Origin: a virus
Strand: one strand, 5' to 3'
Virus record (IMG/VR): IMGVR_UViG_3300043435_000756
Location: 1-62,295 of that record
Length of the DNA stretch: 62,295 nt
Position numbers and translations under genes: made by a program. Of the stretch, positions 1-4,973 are shown in pieces. Every line of letters starts with the position of its first letter. Positions within the stretch are counted from its first letter, which is position 1. A model generated the notes under the pieces. That model ran no database searches and was not told where the DNA came from. It saw only the letters and a list, made by a program, of their open reading frames with translations.

Positions 1-199
1 TTTCGCCTCGATAGAATACGCCTTCAGGCATTTCGATCTGTCGGTTGTAGTCATTTTCCCAATAGGCGTCAATAGCCTCGATGCAAGGCTCGACCATAGA
101 TAGTGGAACGGGCGGGTAATGATTACCCTGTAAGTGATAGCCTATTGCTAATTCTAAATCTAATTCATTAGCAAGGTCAAGCGCAGTGTTGTATCCCAT
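1..199 (-). CDS. hypothetical protein, 3' part cut by window edge
   Basis: The reading frame starts at the ATG at 199 and stays open to base 1, so only the first 66 codons are visible. The peptide begins MGYNTALDLANELDLELAIG and is acidic, with no recognised motif. It lies 2 bases beyond the stop of the preceding minus-strand gene (426-202), so it is the second gene of operon L1. No function is proposed. Confidence 0.75.
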   Translation of the reverse strand, partial: MGYNTALDLANELDLELAIGYHLQGNHYPPVPLSMVEPCIEAIDAYWENDYNRQIEMPEGVFYRGE

Positions 200-201
200 T
201 A

Positions 202-426
202 TTAGTTATCTCCCTTGATAGTTACTTCAGCCCAACTATTGTTTTCATTTGCAATTTGTAAGAATTTACTTTCGCTAATAGCATTTACTGTTGCTTCCTT
301 ACACATAGTAAGTAAATCTGTTTCAGTTAGTTTTAGTAATGCAGGTAGTAAGTTAGTAGGTATTTTATCAAGGTCAATAATGGCCTCGAATACTACGGAG
401 TGTGGAACTTTGATTAGATTAGACAT
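202..426 (-). CDS. small hypothetical protein (74 aa), first gene of operon L1
   Basis: A 74-residue acidic, leucine-rich, probably helical protein without a recognised domain. The start at 426 (MSNLIKVPHS) is preferred over an in-frame ATG at 456. It follows the AACAACGAAAGG leader that recurs in this arm, and the upstream ATG lies inside the predicted -10 box. It is transcribed from the conserved promoter at 456-477. Confidence 0.7.
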   Translation of the reverse strand: MSNLIKVPHSVVFEAIIDLDKIPTNLLPALLKLTETDLLTMCKEATVNAISESKFLQIANENNSWAEVTIKGDN

Positions 427-455
427 TTGTAGCCTTTCGTTGTTGGATAGTAGCA

Positions 456-477
456 ATTATAGCGTATGGCACTGACA
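456..477 (-). promoter_or_regulatory. conserved left-arm promoter of operon L1
   Basis: On the minus strand TGTCAG, 10 bases, TATAAT. The same hexamer pair at the same 10-base spacing precedes all six minus-strand operons between 1 and 4,740. The likely transcript start is near 449, followed by the leader CCAACAACGAAAGG (446-433) that places AAAGG before the 426 start. Confidence 0.75.
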
Positions 478-510
478 TTACCTAATCCATCCTCGGCGTG
501 TCGCAGCTTT

Positions 511-526
511 TGTGATTAACCTCACA
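511..526. promoter_or_regulatory. CRP/GlxR-like palindrome
   Basis: TGTGA-N6-TCACA, a perfect match to the consensus half-sites of CRP-family regulators. It lies about 35 bp upstream of the L1 promoter. It is one of six such sites, one per left-arm operon. Confidence 0.6.
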
Positions 527-542
527 ATTTCAGGGGTTGTGG

Positions 543-615
543 ATAACTCTCGTAACCCTGTGGATAACCCCCTACATATAGGGGCCGAGCTGACAATTGT
601 CAACTCGACACACCG
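543..615. repeat. degenerate operon-end repeat element
   Basis: This is a diverged relative of the 65-bp elements at 2853 and 3634. It begins with CTCGTAAC, contains the palindrome TGACAATTGTCA in place of CTTGACATTGTCAAG, and ends CGACACACC (one mismatch to CGACACGCC). Like the others it ends directly at the stop codon of the upstream operon (stop at 616-618). An operator or terminator role is inferred. Confidence 0.5.
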
Positions 616-768
616 TTATTGTTTCTCCCAACGATAGGGCACATCATCTTTGCCGTCATTATCATTATCAATCTTGGCCCCACGCCACATGTATACGGCT
701 AGCACAAGTGGTGAGCACAAGAATGCAATTAATATAATTGCAATTGCAGATCCGATCATGTCGGTCAT
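616..768 (-). CDS. small single-pass membrane protein (50 aa)
   Basis: The sequence starts MTDMIGSAIAIILIAF. A hydrophobic segment spans residues 5-27, followed by a polar Asp/Asn-rich tail (KIDNDNDGKDD) likely on the other side of the membrane. The start ATG overlaps the stop of the gp88-like gene (TAATG), indicating translational coupling. It is the last gene of operon L2. Function unknown. Confidence 0.7.
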   Translation of the reverse strand: MTDMIGSAIAIILIAFLCSPLVLAVYMWRGAKIDNDNDGKDDVPYRWEKQ

Positions 769-1487
769 TATTTTTTACTCGCAGAAAATCTTATATCCGC
801 TTTACCATAAACACACAATCCACACGATACGCAGGCGGACCCTGCAGAAGAGATAAGTGGAATTGATTTCATATTCTCAGGACACTTAGCGCCAGGCTTG
901 CCAGTCAATTCTTTCATTGTGCTTTCAGTCACGGCGAATGTCTTCCCTAGGTAGGCAAGACGAATTCCCTCATTTACTTTTAGTTCGTGACCGATTTCTT
1001 TATTATCATCGTCGGTAGAATAATAGAGAGATAGATTAGAGACATCCTTAAGAATAAGCGCTGCAGACTTAACACGTGTGTAAACCCAAAATTGAATGTC
1101 GGGATGATTTTCAATAATTACTTTCCATGCATATGTATAAGTATCATTGAAGAAGTCACCGTCCCAGTGTATACGGAATAACTTAGGAGCGTCTTTCTTT
1201 TCACAATCTGCAATAAATTCAACAATCATCTCATCTAATAGAATAAGCATTGTATCCATATCGGCATTGCGTAGCAATTCCCAATTGTGTAGCAGATTAG
1301 TTTTTACTCCAGGGAATAACTTTTCGAGTTTTCCTGCGTAGCAAACACTCTCACAAATACTAGTGGCACCAGGGCATGAATAATTCTTTCCTGCAGGGAG
1401 CCCGAACGTGTTCGCAATTGCGGCTTGCTTTCCATTTTTTGTGACAAGGTTAGCCACCTTTCTATCATTAGAACGTTTTAATTTCAT
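768..1487 (-). CDS. mycobacteriophage gp88-family (GP88) protein
   Basis: A 239-residue protein with the hallmarks of the Gene product 88 family first named in mycobacteriophages L5/D29. The N-terminal SCPGATSICESVCYAGK has Cys38, Cys45 and Cys49. The middle carries the conserved RIHWDGDFFND and FWVYTR segments, and the C-terminus has a CVSCGLC cluster. The clustered cysteines suggest metal or Fe-S binding, but no biochemical role is established for the family. The start at 1487 has GAGGT upstream (GATTGAGGTCCAATG). It leads operon L2 and is coupled to the membrane peptide downstream. The family is characteristic of actinobacterial phages. Confidence 0.88.
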   Translation of the reverse strand: MKLKRSNDRKVANLVTKNGKQAAIANTFGLPAGKNYSCPGATSICESVCYAGKLEKLFPGVKTNLLHNWELLRNADMDTMLILLDEMIVEFIADCEKKDAPKLFRIHWDGDFFNDTYTYAWKVIIENHPDIQFWVYTRVKSAALILKDVSNLSLYYSTDDDNKEIGHELKVNEGIRLAYLGKTFAVTESTMKELTGKPGAKCPENMKSIPLISSAGSACVSCGLCVYGKADIRFSASKK

Positions 1488-1514
1488 TGGACCTCAATCG
1501 TTGGTTGAATGGCA

Positions 1515-1536
1515 AGTATAGCAGAATGGACCGACA
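1515..1536 (-). promoter_or_regulatory. conserved left-arm promoter of operon L2
   Basis: On the minus strand TGTCGG, 10 bases, TATACT, matching the pattern shared by six left-arm promoters. The predicted start near 1508 gives a leader of about 20 nt. That leader contains CAACCAACGATTGAGG, the most degenerate copy of the shared leader motif. Confidence 0.7.
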
Positions 1537-1563
1537 TATTCCAATCCTGGCCCAGCTTTCCAG

Positions 1564-1579
1564 GGTGATTTTGATCACA
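1564..1579. promoter_or_regulatory. CRP/GlxR-like palindrome
   Basis: GGTGA-N6-TCACA, 9 of 10 half-site bases matching TGTGA-N6-TCACA. It is positioned upstream of the L2 promoter on the minus strand, as in the other five operons. Confidence 0.5.
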
Positions 1580-1581
1580 CC

Positions 1582-1614
1582 CGTAACGACACGCCCGACC
1601 CCGTGCCTTTGGGG
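1582..1614. repeat. partial copy of operon-end repeat element
   Basis: The first 29 bases (1582-1610) are identical to the 65-bp elements at 2853 and 3634, including CGACACGCC at 1587-1595. The copy then diverges and lacks the CTTGACATTGTCAAG palindrome. It sits between the end of operon L3 (1628) and the L2 promoter. Confidence 0.65.
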
Positions 1615-1627
1615 GCCAAGCTGCGGG

Positions 1628-1759
1628 CTATTGATCAAATTTATTTTTATGTTTTATTTTGCGTGTGTATTTTTTTTTATTACGAACAGGTTGCGCCGCA
1701 TTACTGCGACGCAATTCCTGAATTCGTTTAACTTTATCTCGAAGTGAAGTTTGGAACAT
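1628..1759 (-). CDS. small very basic protein (43 aa)
   Basis: The frame begins MFQTSLRDKVKRIQELRRSN and continues with a Lys/Arg-rich tail including a run of three lysines. Net charge is strongly positive, compatible with nucleic-acid binding, but no domain is recognised. Its start lies inside the last codons of the gene ending at 1734 (26-base overlap), and only a weak AGTGG ribosome site is visible. It fills the otherwise empty end of operon L3. Confidence 0.5.
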   Translation of the reverse strand: MFQTSLRDKVKRIQELRRSNAAQPVRNKKKYTRKIKHKNKFDQ

Positions 1760-1925
1760 TGTATCCACTCGCTTCGTGAAATCGTTTTACATCAAATCTT
1801 TCATTATCAACCGCAAACATTTCAGCAAAATCATTTACGATTTTAGAAAAAACAGCGGGGTGAATTTTATTGCTAGCATACTTTAGAATTTCTGCGGTAG
1901 CGACATAATCTTTTCGTGTCATCAT
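1734..1925 (-). CDS. small hypothetical protein (63 aa)
   Basis: A 63-residue mixed-charge helical protein beginning MMTRKDYVATAEILKYASN, without a recognised family. The start ATG at 1925 overlaps the preceding stop by the ATGA arrangement; an ATG three bases later is the alternative. Internal to operon L3. Confidence 0.7.
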   Translation of the reverse strand: MMTRKDYVATAEILKYASNKIHPAVFSKIVNDFAEMFAVDNERFDVKRFHEASGYNVPNFTSR

Positions 1926-2128
1926 TTTACTACGACCCTTCTACCTTCACGATAAAATAATTTCGTGTAGCATTTTCCGCTAGGTGTGTAAAGATTTACA
2001 GTTGAGTATTCATCAGCAAATCCCCAATCCACATACTTAGCAAATTCGGTGTGAGCCTCTAATTCATCTGAGTATTCTCTTACAAAGTGGATAGGCTCGC
2101 TATCATTGGCAACAGTTATTTTATACAT
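1922..2128 (-). CDS. small hypothetical protein (68 aa)
   Basis: The 68-residue product starts MYKITVANDSEPIHFVREYS, with alternating beta-like segments and a basic C-terminus (REGRRVVVK). An AGGAAAA ribosome site precedes the start. The leader motif AAACGAATAGG lies just upstream, overlapping the 3' end of the preceding gene. Function not recognised. Operon L3. Confidence 0.7.
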   Translation of the reverse strand: MYKITVANDSEPIHFVREYSDELEAHTEFAKYVDWGFADEYSTVNLYTPSGKCYTKLFYREGRRVVVK

Positions 2129-2136
2129 TAGTTTTC

Positions 2137-2280
2137 CTATTCGTTTGGGTTGTAGTGGTTATAGTTTGGAGTTAGGGCGCAATCGCAAGGCTCAACATCA
2201 TAGTCAAGGTCATTACCCCAAAAGATAAGACCTGAACTATCACATTCATCACAAGGGAAAGTCATTACTGAGTTTATCAT
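2137..2280 (-). CDS. zinc-knuckle-like small protein (47 aa)
   Basis: Starts MINSVMTFPCDECDSSG and carries a C-x2-C pair (CDEC) and a C-x-C pair (EPCDC), a plausible four-cysteine zinc site. The layout resembles the gene at 4684-4475 (CSNC and EPC), so the two may be diverged paralogues. The start overlaps the previous stop (TAATG); a second in-frame ATG at 2265 is possible. Operon L3. Confidence 0.65.
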   Translation of the reverse strand: MINSVMTFPCDECDSSGLIFWGNDLDYDVEPCDCALTPNYNHYNPNE

Positions 2281-2456
2281 TATTCATCACACTCGCATTT
2301 TGTTGAGTAATCAAATTCGCAATAGTAGCAACCCATAATTTCTCCGTGTGCTTTACAAGAGTAGCGGAATTGCTGTTCATCACAACAGAAAAATAGCAAA
2401 TCGTGAATTAGATAAAATTCGTTTTGGTCAATTACATCAGATGAAAAACTTTTCAT
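2280..2456 (-). CDS. cysteine-containing small protein (58 aa)
   Basis: Starts MKSFSSDVIDQNEFYLIHDL. It contains eight-tenths of its cysteines in clustered positions (FCCDE, YSCKAHG, GCYYC and KCECDE), suggesting one or two metal sites. It abuts the stop-start junctions on both sides: TAATG with the next gene, and the preceding stop occupies 2457-2459. Function not recognised. Operon L3. Confidence 0.65.
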   Translation of the reverse strand: MKSFSSDVIDQNEFYLIHDLLFFCCDEQQFRYSCKAHGEIMGCYYCEFDYSTKCECDE

Positions 2457-2666
2457 TTATTCACCGACCTTCACCGCAATAGTTGCGTATTGAGTTTTTA
2501 TTGAGCCACGATAATTTATTCCGATTAGATAGGCTTCAGTTTTATCGCCATACCAAATTTCGGGGCGTGGTCGAGCAGATACGATTTCACCCTCAAAGTG
2601 GCGATTTCGTGAGTTATAGTTTTTTCCTATAAGTAGGTTTTCTATTGTGTATAGTTTGGTAGCCAT
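2457..2666 (-). CDS. small beta-rich hypothetical protein (69 aa), first gene of operon L3
   Basis: Starts MATKLYTIENLLIGKNYNSR. The alternating hydrophobic pattern and short basic loops suggest a small beta-barrel, but no family is recognised. The leader AACAAACGAAAGAAGG precedes the start and provides the ribosome site. It is transcribed from the promoter at 2702-2723. Confidence 0.7.
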   Translation of the reverse strand: MATKLYTIENLLIGKNYNSRNRHFEGEIVSARPRPEIWYGDKTEAYLIGINYRGSIKTQYATIAVKVGE

Positions 2667-2701
2667 TGGCAGACCTTCTTTCGTTTGTTGTTATGTATGG
2701 A

Positions 2702-2723
2702 ATTATACACGAACCCACTGACA
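2702..2723 (-). promoter_or_regulatory. conserved left-arm promoter of operon L3
   Basis: On the minus strand TGTCAG, 10 bases, TATAAT. The expected start near 2695 is followed by the AACAAACGAAAG leader. Identical architecture to the L1 and L4 promoters. Confidence 0.75.
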
Positions 2724-2771
2724 TTTTCACATTACTAGCCAGTAATTCCAAATACTGAGACGCTCAAGCCG

Positions 2772-2787
2772 TGTGATACTAATCACA
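2772..2787. promoter_or_regulatory. CRP/GlxR-like palindrome
   Basis: A perfect TGTGA-N6-TCACA match upstream of the L3 promoter. A CGACACGCC motif (2815-2823) lies a little further upstream. Confidence 0.6.
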
Positions 2788-2852
2788 TCAAAATGTCCGA
2801 TTTGTCTGTCAAATCGACACGCCGCAAATTTCACGGGATTTTATAACAATCT

Positions 2853-2917
2853 CGTAACGACACGCCCGACCCCGTGCCTTTGCGGGCCAGCTTGACATTG
2901 TCAAGCCGACACGCCGT
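2853..2917. repeat. 65-bp operon-end repeat, copy 1
   Basis: Identical over 65 bases to 3634-3698. It contains two CGACACGCC motifs (2858-2866 and 2907-2915) flanking GCCCG/CGGGC-type complementary segments and the 17-bp palindrome GCTTGACATTGTCAAGC. It ends at the stop codon of the L4 operon (2917). It could act as operator, stoperator or transcription terminator; the sequence alone does not decide. Confidence 0.85.
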
Positions 2918-3111
2918 TATTCTTCTTCTAATTCTGCTAAATAATCTTCGTGCTCTACTAATCCAATCGCAAACGCAACAGGATCGCAACACTCTAGAAT
3001 TTCGGCGGGTGTGAAAGTTGAGTAGCCGATTTTTACAGTTGGGTAAAGGTCATTTAGTAAATCAATAAAACTTTCCTTGATTTCTAAATCTTTTTCAAAC
3101 TGCGATTTCAT
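2917..3111 (-). CDS. small acidic hypothetical protein (64 aa)
   Basis: Starts MKSQFEKDLEIKESFIDLLN and ends with an acidic tail (ELEEE). The start at 3111 is chosen because AAAGAGG sits directly upstream; a longer frame from 3159 would run through the preceding gene. It overlaps the 3' end of that gene by 17 bases. Function not recognised. Last gene of operon L4. Confidence 0.7.
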   Translation of the reverse strand: MKSQFEKDLEIKESFIDLLNDLYPTVKIGYSTFTPAEILECCDPVAFAIGLVEHEDYLAELEEE

Positions 3112-3247
3112 CTGCGACCTCTTTCCATTCAAAACAATAAGAGTCTGAAACAAAAGCATTTTTCACAACGCTATCAAATAAAGATAACGCCATTTCTTCA
3201 TCTTCTGCGTCTATGTCTAGCCAAACGCCAAATGTGTATTTTTTCAT
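3095..3247 (-). CDS. small acidic hypothetical protein (50 aa)
   Basis: Starts MKKYTFGVWLDIDAEDEEMA. The pattern of an initial beta strand followed by an acidic helix (AEDEEMALSLFD) resembles many small phage proteins whose function is unknown. It overlaps both neighbours: ATGA at its start, 17 bases at its end. Operon L4. Confidence 0.7.
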   Translation of the reverse strand: MKKYTFGVWLDIDAEDEEMALSLFDSVVKNAFVSDSYCFEWKEVADEIAV

Positions 3248-3369
3248 TCGAACGCACCTTCCTCTAATAATCCTAATTCGATGTTGAATAATTCATCGGG
3301 TGTTGCTTCGGATAAATCTACCCAACCCGCACCCTCGTTATCTATGCGAAAGATTTCTACATAACCCAT
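3244..3369 (-). CDS. small acidic hypothetical protein (41 aa)
   Basis: Starts MGYVEIFRIDNEGAGWVDLS and is strongly acidic. The stop overlaps the next start in the ATGA arrangement, and the start is one base beyond the previous stop, so this is a coupled chain. An AAGGAGG ribosome site lies upstream. Function not recognised. Operon L4. Confidence 0.65.
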   Translation of the reverse strand: MGYVEIFRIDNEGAGWVDLSEATPDELFNIELGLLEEGAFE

Positions 3370-3498
3370 TTAGTCTGCCTCCTTAGTATTGAATAGAGAG
3401 GACATCTTATCATTAGCCTCTGACATTGTTGCGATAGCCTTCAATAGGCTTTCCTTGCGTGTGGCTTCTACATAAGCCTTGTATTCATCAAGTGTCAT
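3370..3498 (-). CDS. small helical hypothetical protein (42 aa), first gene of operon L4
   Basis: Starts MTLDEYKAYVEATRKESLLK and is predicted helical throughout. It follows the leader CCAACAACGAAAGG (3520-3507) and the promoter at 3531-3552. Function not recognised. Confidence 0.65.
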   Translation of the reverse strand: MTLDEYKAYVEATRKESLLKAIATMSEANDKMSSLFNTKEAD

Positions 3499-3530
3499 TT
3501 TATCGACCTTTCGTTGTTGGTTATAATGGT

Positions 3531-3552
3531 ATTATACACGAGCACCCCGACA
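3531..3552 (-). promoter_or_regulatory. conserved left-arm promoter of operon L4
   Basis: On the minus strand TGTCGG, 10 bases, TATAAT. A TTGATA at 17-base spacing from the -10 box is also present here, so this copy additionally resembles a classical sigma-70 promoter. A CGACACGCC motif lies at 3562-3570, just upstream. Confidence 0.75.
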
Positions 3553-3591
3553 TTATCAACACGACACGCCGTATTTCAAGAAATCTTTTTA

Positions 3592-3607
3592 TGTGATAAA
3601 TCTCACA
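3592..3607. promoter_or_regulatory. CRP/GlxR-like palindrome
   Basis: A perfect TGTGA-N6-TCACA match, about 40 bp upstream of the L4 promoter's TGTCGG. Confidence 0.6.
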
Positions 3608-3633
3608 AAATTCCAGGGGCTCTATAACGTATC

Positions 3634-3698
3634 CGTAACGACACGCCCGACCCCGTGCCTTTGCGGGCCAGCTTGACATTGTCAAGCCGACACGCCGT
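3634..3698. repeat. 65-bp operon-end repeat, copy 2
   Basis: Perfect copy of 2853-2917, with CGACACGCC at 3639-3647 and 3688-3696 and the GCTTGACATTGTCAAGC palindrome between them. It lies 4 bases beyond the stop of the last L5 gene (3703). Identity between the copies implies recent duplication or strong constraint. Confidence 0.85.
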
Positions 3699-3702
3699 AG
3701 CG

Positions 3703-3813
3703 TTAGCGTAATTTATTGTGAATTAGATCACGAATTACTAGGCGTAGCATAATTAGGGCGGGGATACCGATACCTAATTGGACTAGCGTAGTTAGTATGC
3801 GATTAGTAGTCAT
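3703..3813 (-). CDS. membrane micropeptide (36 aa)
   Basis: Starts MTTNRILTTLVQLGIGIPAL. A hydrophobic stretch spans residues 6-26, followed by a basic tail (RDLIHNKLR). The start overlaps the previous stop (ATGA). Last gene of operon L5. Function unknown. Confidence 0.6.
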   Translation of the reverse strand: MTTNRILTTLVQLGIGIPALIMLRLVIRDLIHNKLR

Positions 3814-3965
3814 TTACGATTACTCCATTTCTTATAAGCCTTATACGCTACTACCGCTAGAGCGGTAAGAATAATAGTGTGCCAAGGTAGATAGATAGCC
3901 CCTAAGAAACTATCTAACTCTAATCCGTAGTCGTTTAGTTCTAGTAGTATTCCGCTTATTGTCAT
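3810..3965 (-). CDS. small membrane protein (51 aa)
   Basis: Starts MTISGILLELNDYGLELDSF. One transmembrane segment (about residues 23-42, LGAIYLPWHTIILTALAVVA) precedes a basic tail (YKKWSNRK), consistent with a C-terminus in the cytoplasm. It starts 2 bases after the previous stop. Operon L5. Function unknown. Confidence 0.65.
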   Translation of the reverse strand: MTISGILLELNDYGLELDSFLGAIYLPWHTIILTALAVVAYKAYKKWSNRK

Positions 3966-3967
3966 TA

Positions 3968-4150
3968 TTAGTTATCCCAACTTAGTGCGAATACTTTTGC
4001 TAATTCTTCATCATCAACATCATCAAAGTCATCAACGGGAGGTTGTTCCTCATCTACCTCATCAAGGTAAGCGTATGCGTCCGATATATCGGATTGTATT
4101 GACTCATATTTATTTATTGAGTTAGTATTGTAAGAGTATGCGTATGTCAT
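3968..4150 (-). CDS. small highly acidic protein (60 aa)
   Basis: Starts MTYAYSYNTNSINKYESIQS, with a long acidic stretch (VDDFDDVDDEE) in the C-terminal half. The start overlaps the previous stop (TAATG). Such acidic phage proteins can mimic DNA, but no family is recognised here and that role is only a possibility. Operon L5. Confidence 0.7.
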   Translation of the reverse strand: MTYAYSYNTNSINKYESIQSDISDAYAYLDEVDEEQPPVDDFDDVDDEELAKVFALSWDN

Positions 4151-4299
4151 TAGTTTTGTTCTACCTTTCTCATATGTGCTACAACATTTTTAGAAACCTT
4201 TTGTAGTTCTGTTAGTGTCTTATTCATTTCATCTGCGCTAGTAGCGGTGAAGAAACCGAGGAATTGTGCCCCGTCCCATAGTGAGTATGTTATTGTCAT
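4150..4299 (-). CDS. small hypothetical protein (49 aa), first gene of operon L5
   Basis: Starts MTITYSLWDGAQFLGFFTAT; a beta-hairpin-like N-terminus is followed by a helix. The start at 4299 is chosen because the leader AACTAACGAAAAGG sits just upstream (4330-4312). A longer frame from 4362 would run through the leader and the direct repeats. Function unknown. Confidence 0.65.
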   Translation of the reverse strand: MTITYSLWDGAQFLGFFTATSADEMNKTLTELQKVSKNVVAHMRKVEQN

Positions 4300-4343
4300 T
4301 TTATTTTCTATCCTTTTCGTTAGTTGGTTATTTTGTTGAGAGC

Positions 4344-4387
4344 GATTATTTGCTAGGCTCACCTTTCGGATTATTTGCTAGGCTCAC
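4344..4387. repeat. two 19-bp direct repeats in the L5 leader
   Basis: GATTATTTGCTAGGCTCAC occurs at 4344-4362 and again at 4369-4387, a 25-base period. The outer flanks GAGCG and CGCTC are complementary. It lies in the roughly 110-nt untranslated leader of L5, much longer than the other leaders. It may be a regulatory RNA segment or protein-binding site. Confidence 0.7.
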
Positions 4388-4418
4388 GCTCTAATTCTTT
4401 ATTTATTTGTATGTCGTA

Positions 4419-4440
4419 AGACTATCACGACCTACTGACA
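4419..4440 (-). promoter_or_regulatory. conserved left-arm promoter of operon L5
   Basis: On the minus strand TGTCAG, 10 bases, TAGTCT. The -10 box is weaker than in its siblings, but hexamer spacing and context are conserved. Confidence 0.6.
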
Positions 4441-4468
4441 TCTAGACCCATTTGGGGCTAGTGTCGTG

Positions 4469-4484
4469 TGTGATTTATACCACA
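4469..4484. promoter_or_regulatory. CRP/GlxR-like palindrome
   Basis: TGTGA-N6-CCACA, one mismatch. It overlaps the stop codon of the L6 gene and lies upstream of the L5 promoter. Confidence 0.5.
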
Positions 4485-4684
4485 CAAGGCTCAATGGTAA
4501 AGTCCTCGTCATTTCCGACATAGACCTCGCCCTTGCCGTGGCAATTTGAGCAATAGGTAGGGAGAGAGAATAAGTGTTTTAGCAACGCCTTTCGCTCATA
4601 GGTAGTCAATTCGGGGTGGTTAGACTTCACGCCCCCGTGTTGGTATTCATAGACAATTTTGTCTAGTGTATTTTGAGTGAGCAT
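4475..4684 (-). CDS. zinc-ribbon-like small protein (69 aa), operon L6
   Basis: Starts MLTQNTLDKIVYEYQHGGVK. It contains CSNCHGKG, a DnaJ-type C-x2-C-x-G-x-G knuckle, and ends with EPCVV, so the fourth zinc ligand seen in the related protein at 2280-2137 (EPCDC) is missing. The leader AACAAACGAAAGGAG supplies the ribosome site. It is the sole gene of L6. Function unknown. Confidence 0.7.
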   Translation of the reverse strand: MLTQNTLDKIVYEYQHGGVKSNHPELTTYERKALLKHLFSLPTYCSNCHGKGEVYVGNDEDFTIEPCVV

Positions 4685-4718
4685 TTATTTGCTCCTTTCG
4701 TTTGTTCTTATAGTAATA

Positions 4719-4740
4719 ACTCTACACTAGGGGACTGACA
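4719..4740 (-). promoter_or_regulatory. conserved left-arm promoter of operon L6
   Basis: On the minus strand TGTCAG, 10 bases, TAGAGT, with the AACAAACGAAAGG leader downstream. A GCCCG-N5-CGGGC hairpin and a CGACACGCC motif in the opposite orientation (4758-4766) lie immediately upstream. Confidence 0.65.
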
Positions 4741-4778
4741 TTTATGCCCGTTTCTCGGGCGTGTCGGTAAAAAACTTT

Positions 4779-4794
4779 TGTGAGTCGCATCACA
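4779..4794. promoter_or_regulatory. CRP/GlxR-like palindrome
   Basis: TGTGA-N6-TCACA, a perfect match, upstream of the L6 promoter. The region 4795-4937 beyond it is non-coding and AT-rich, with a G-run, and nothing else is recognised there. Confidence 0.55.
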
Positions 4795-4937
4795 CTCACG
4801 CTCAGCCCGATAAGCCTATGGGCGCACTATCGGACAAAACGGACATTGCTAAAGGTGTGTATCATACAAATTAAAATAATATTAACATTTTCTCAAATTT
4901 CAAAAAGGGGGGCGGGAAAAAATATTTCCTGGATCCA

Positions 4938-4967
4938 TTGACTTACGAAAATACGCAATGCTATACT
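4938..4967 (+). promoter_or_regulatory. sigma-70-type promoter for a non-coding RNA
   Basis: TTGACT (4938-4943), 18-base spacer, TATACT (4962-4967). It is oriented to the plus strand, opposite to the left-arm operons, with a predicted start near 4974. No good ribosome site or convincing ORF follows before the terminator at 5107-5133. Confidence 0.6.
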
Positions 4968-4973
4968 GTAAAC

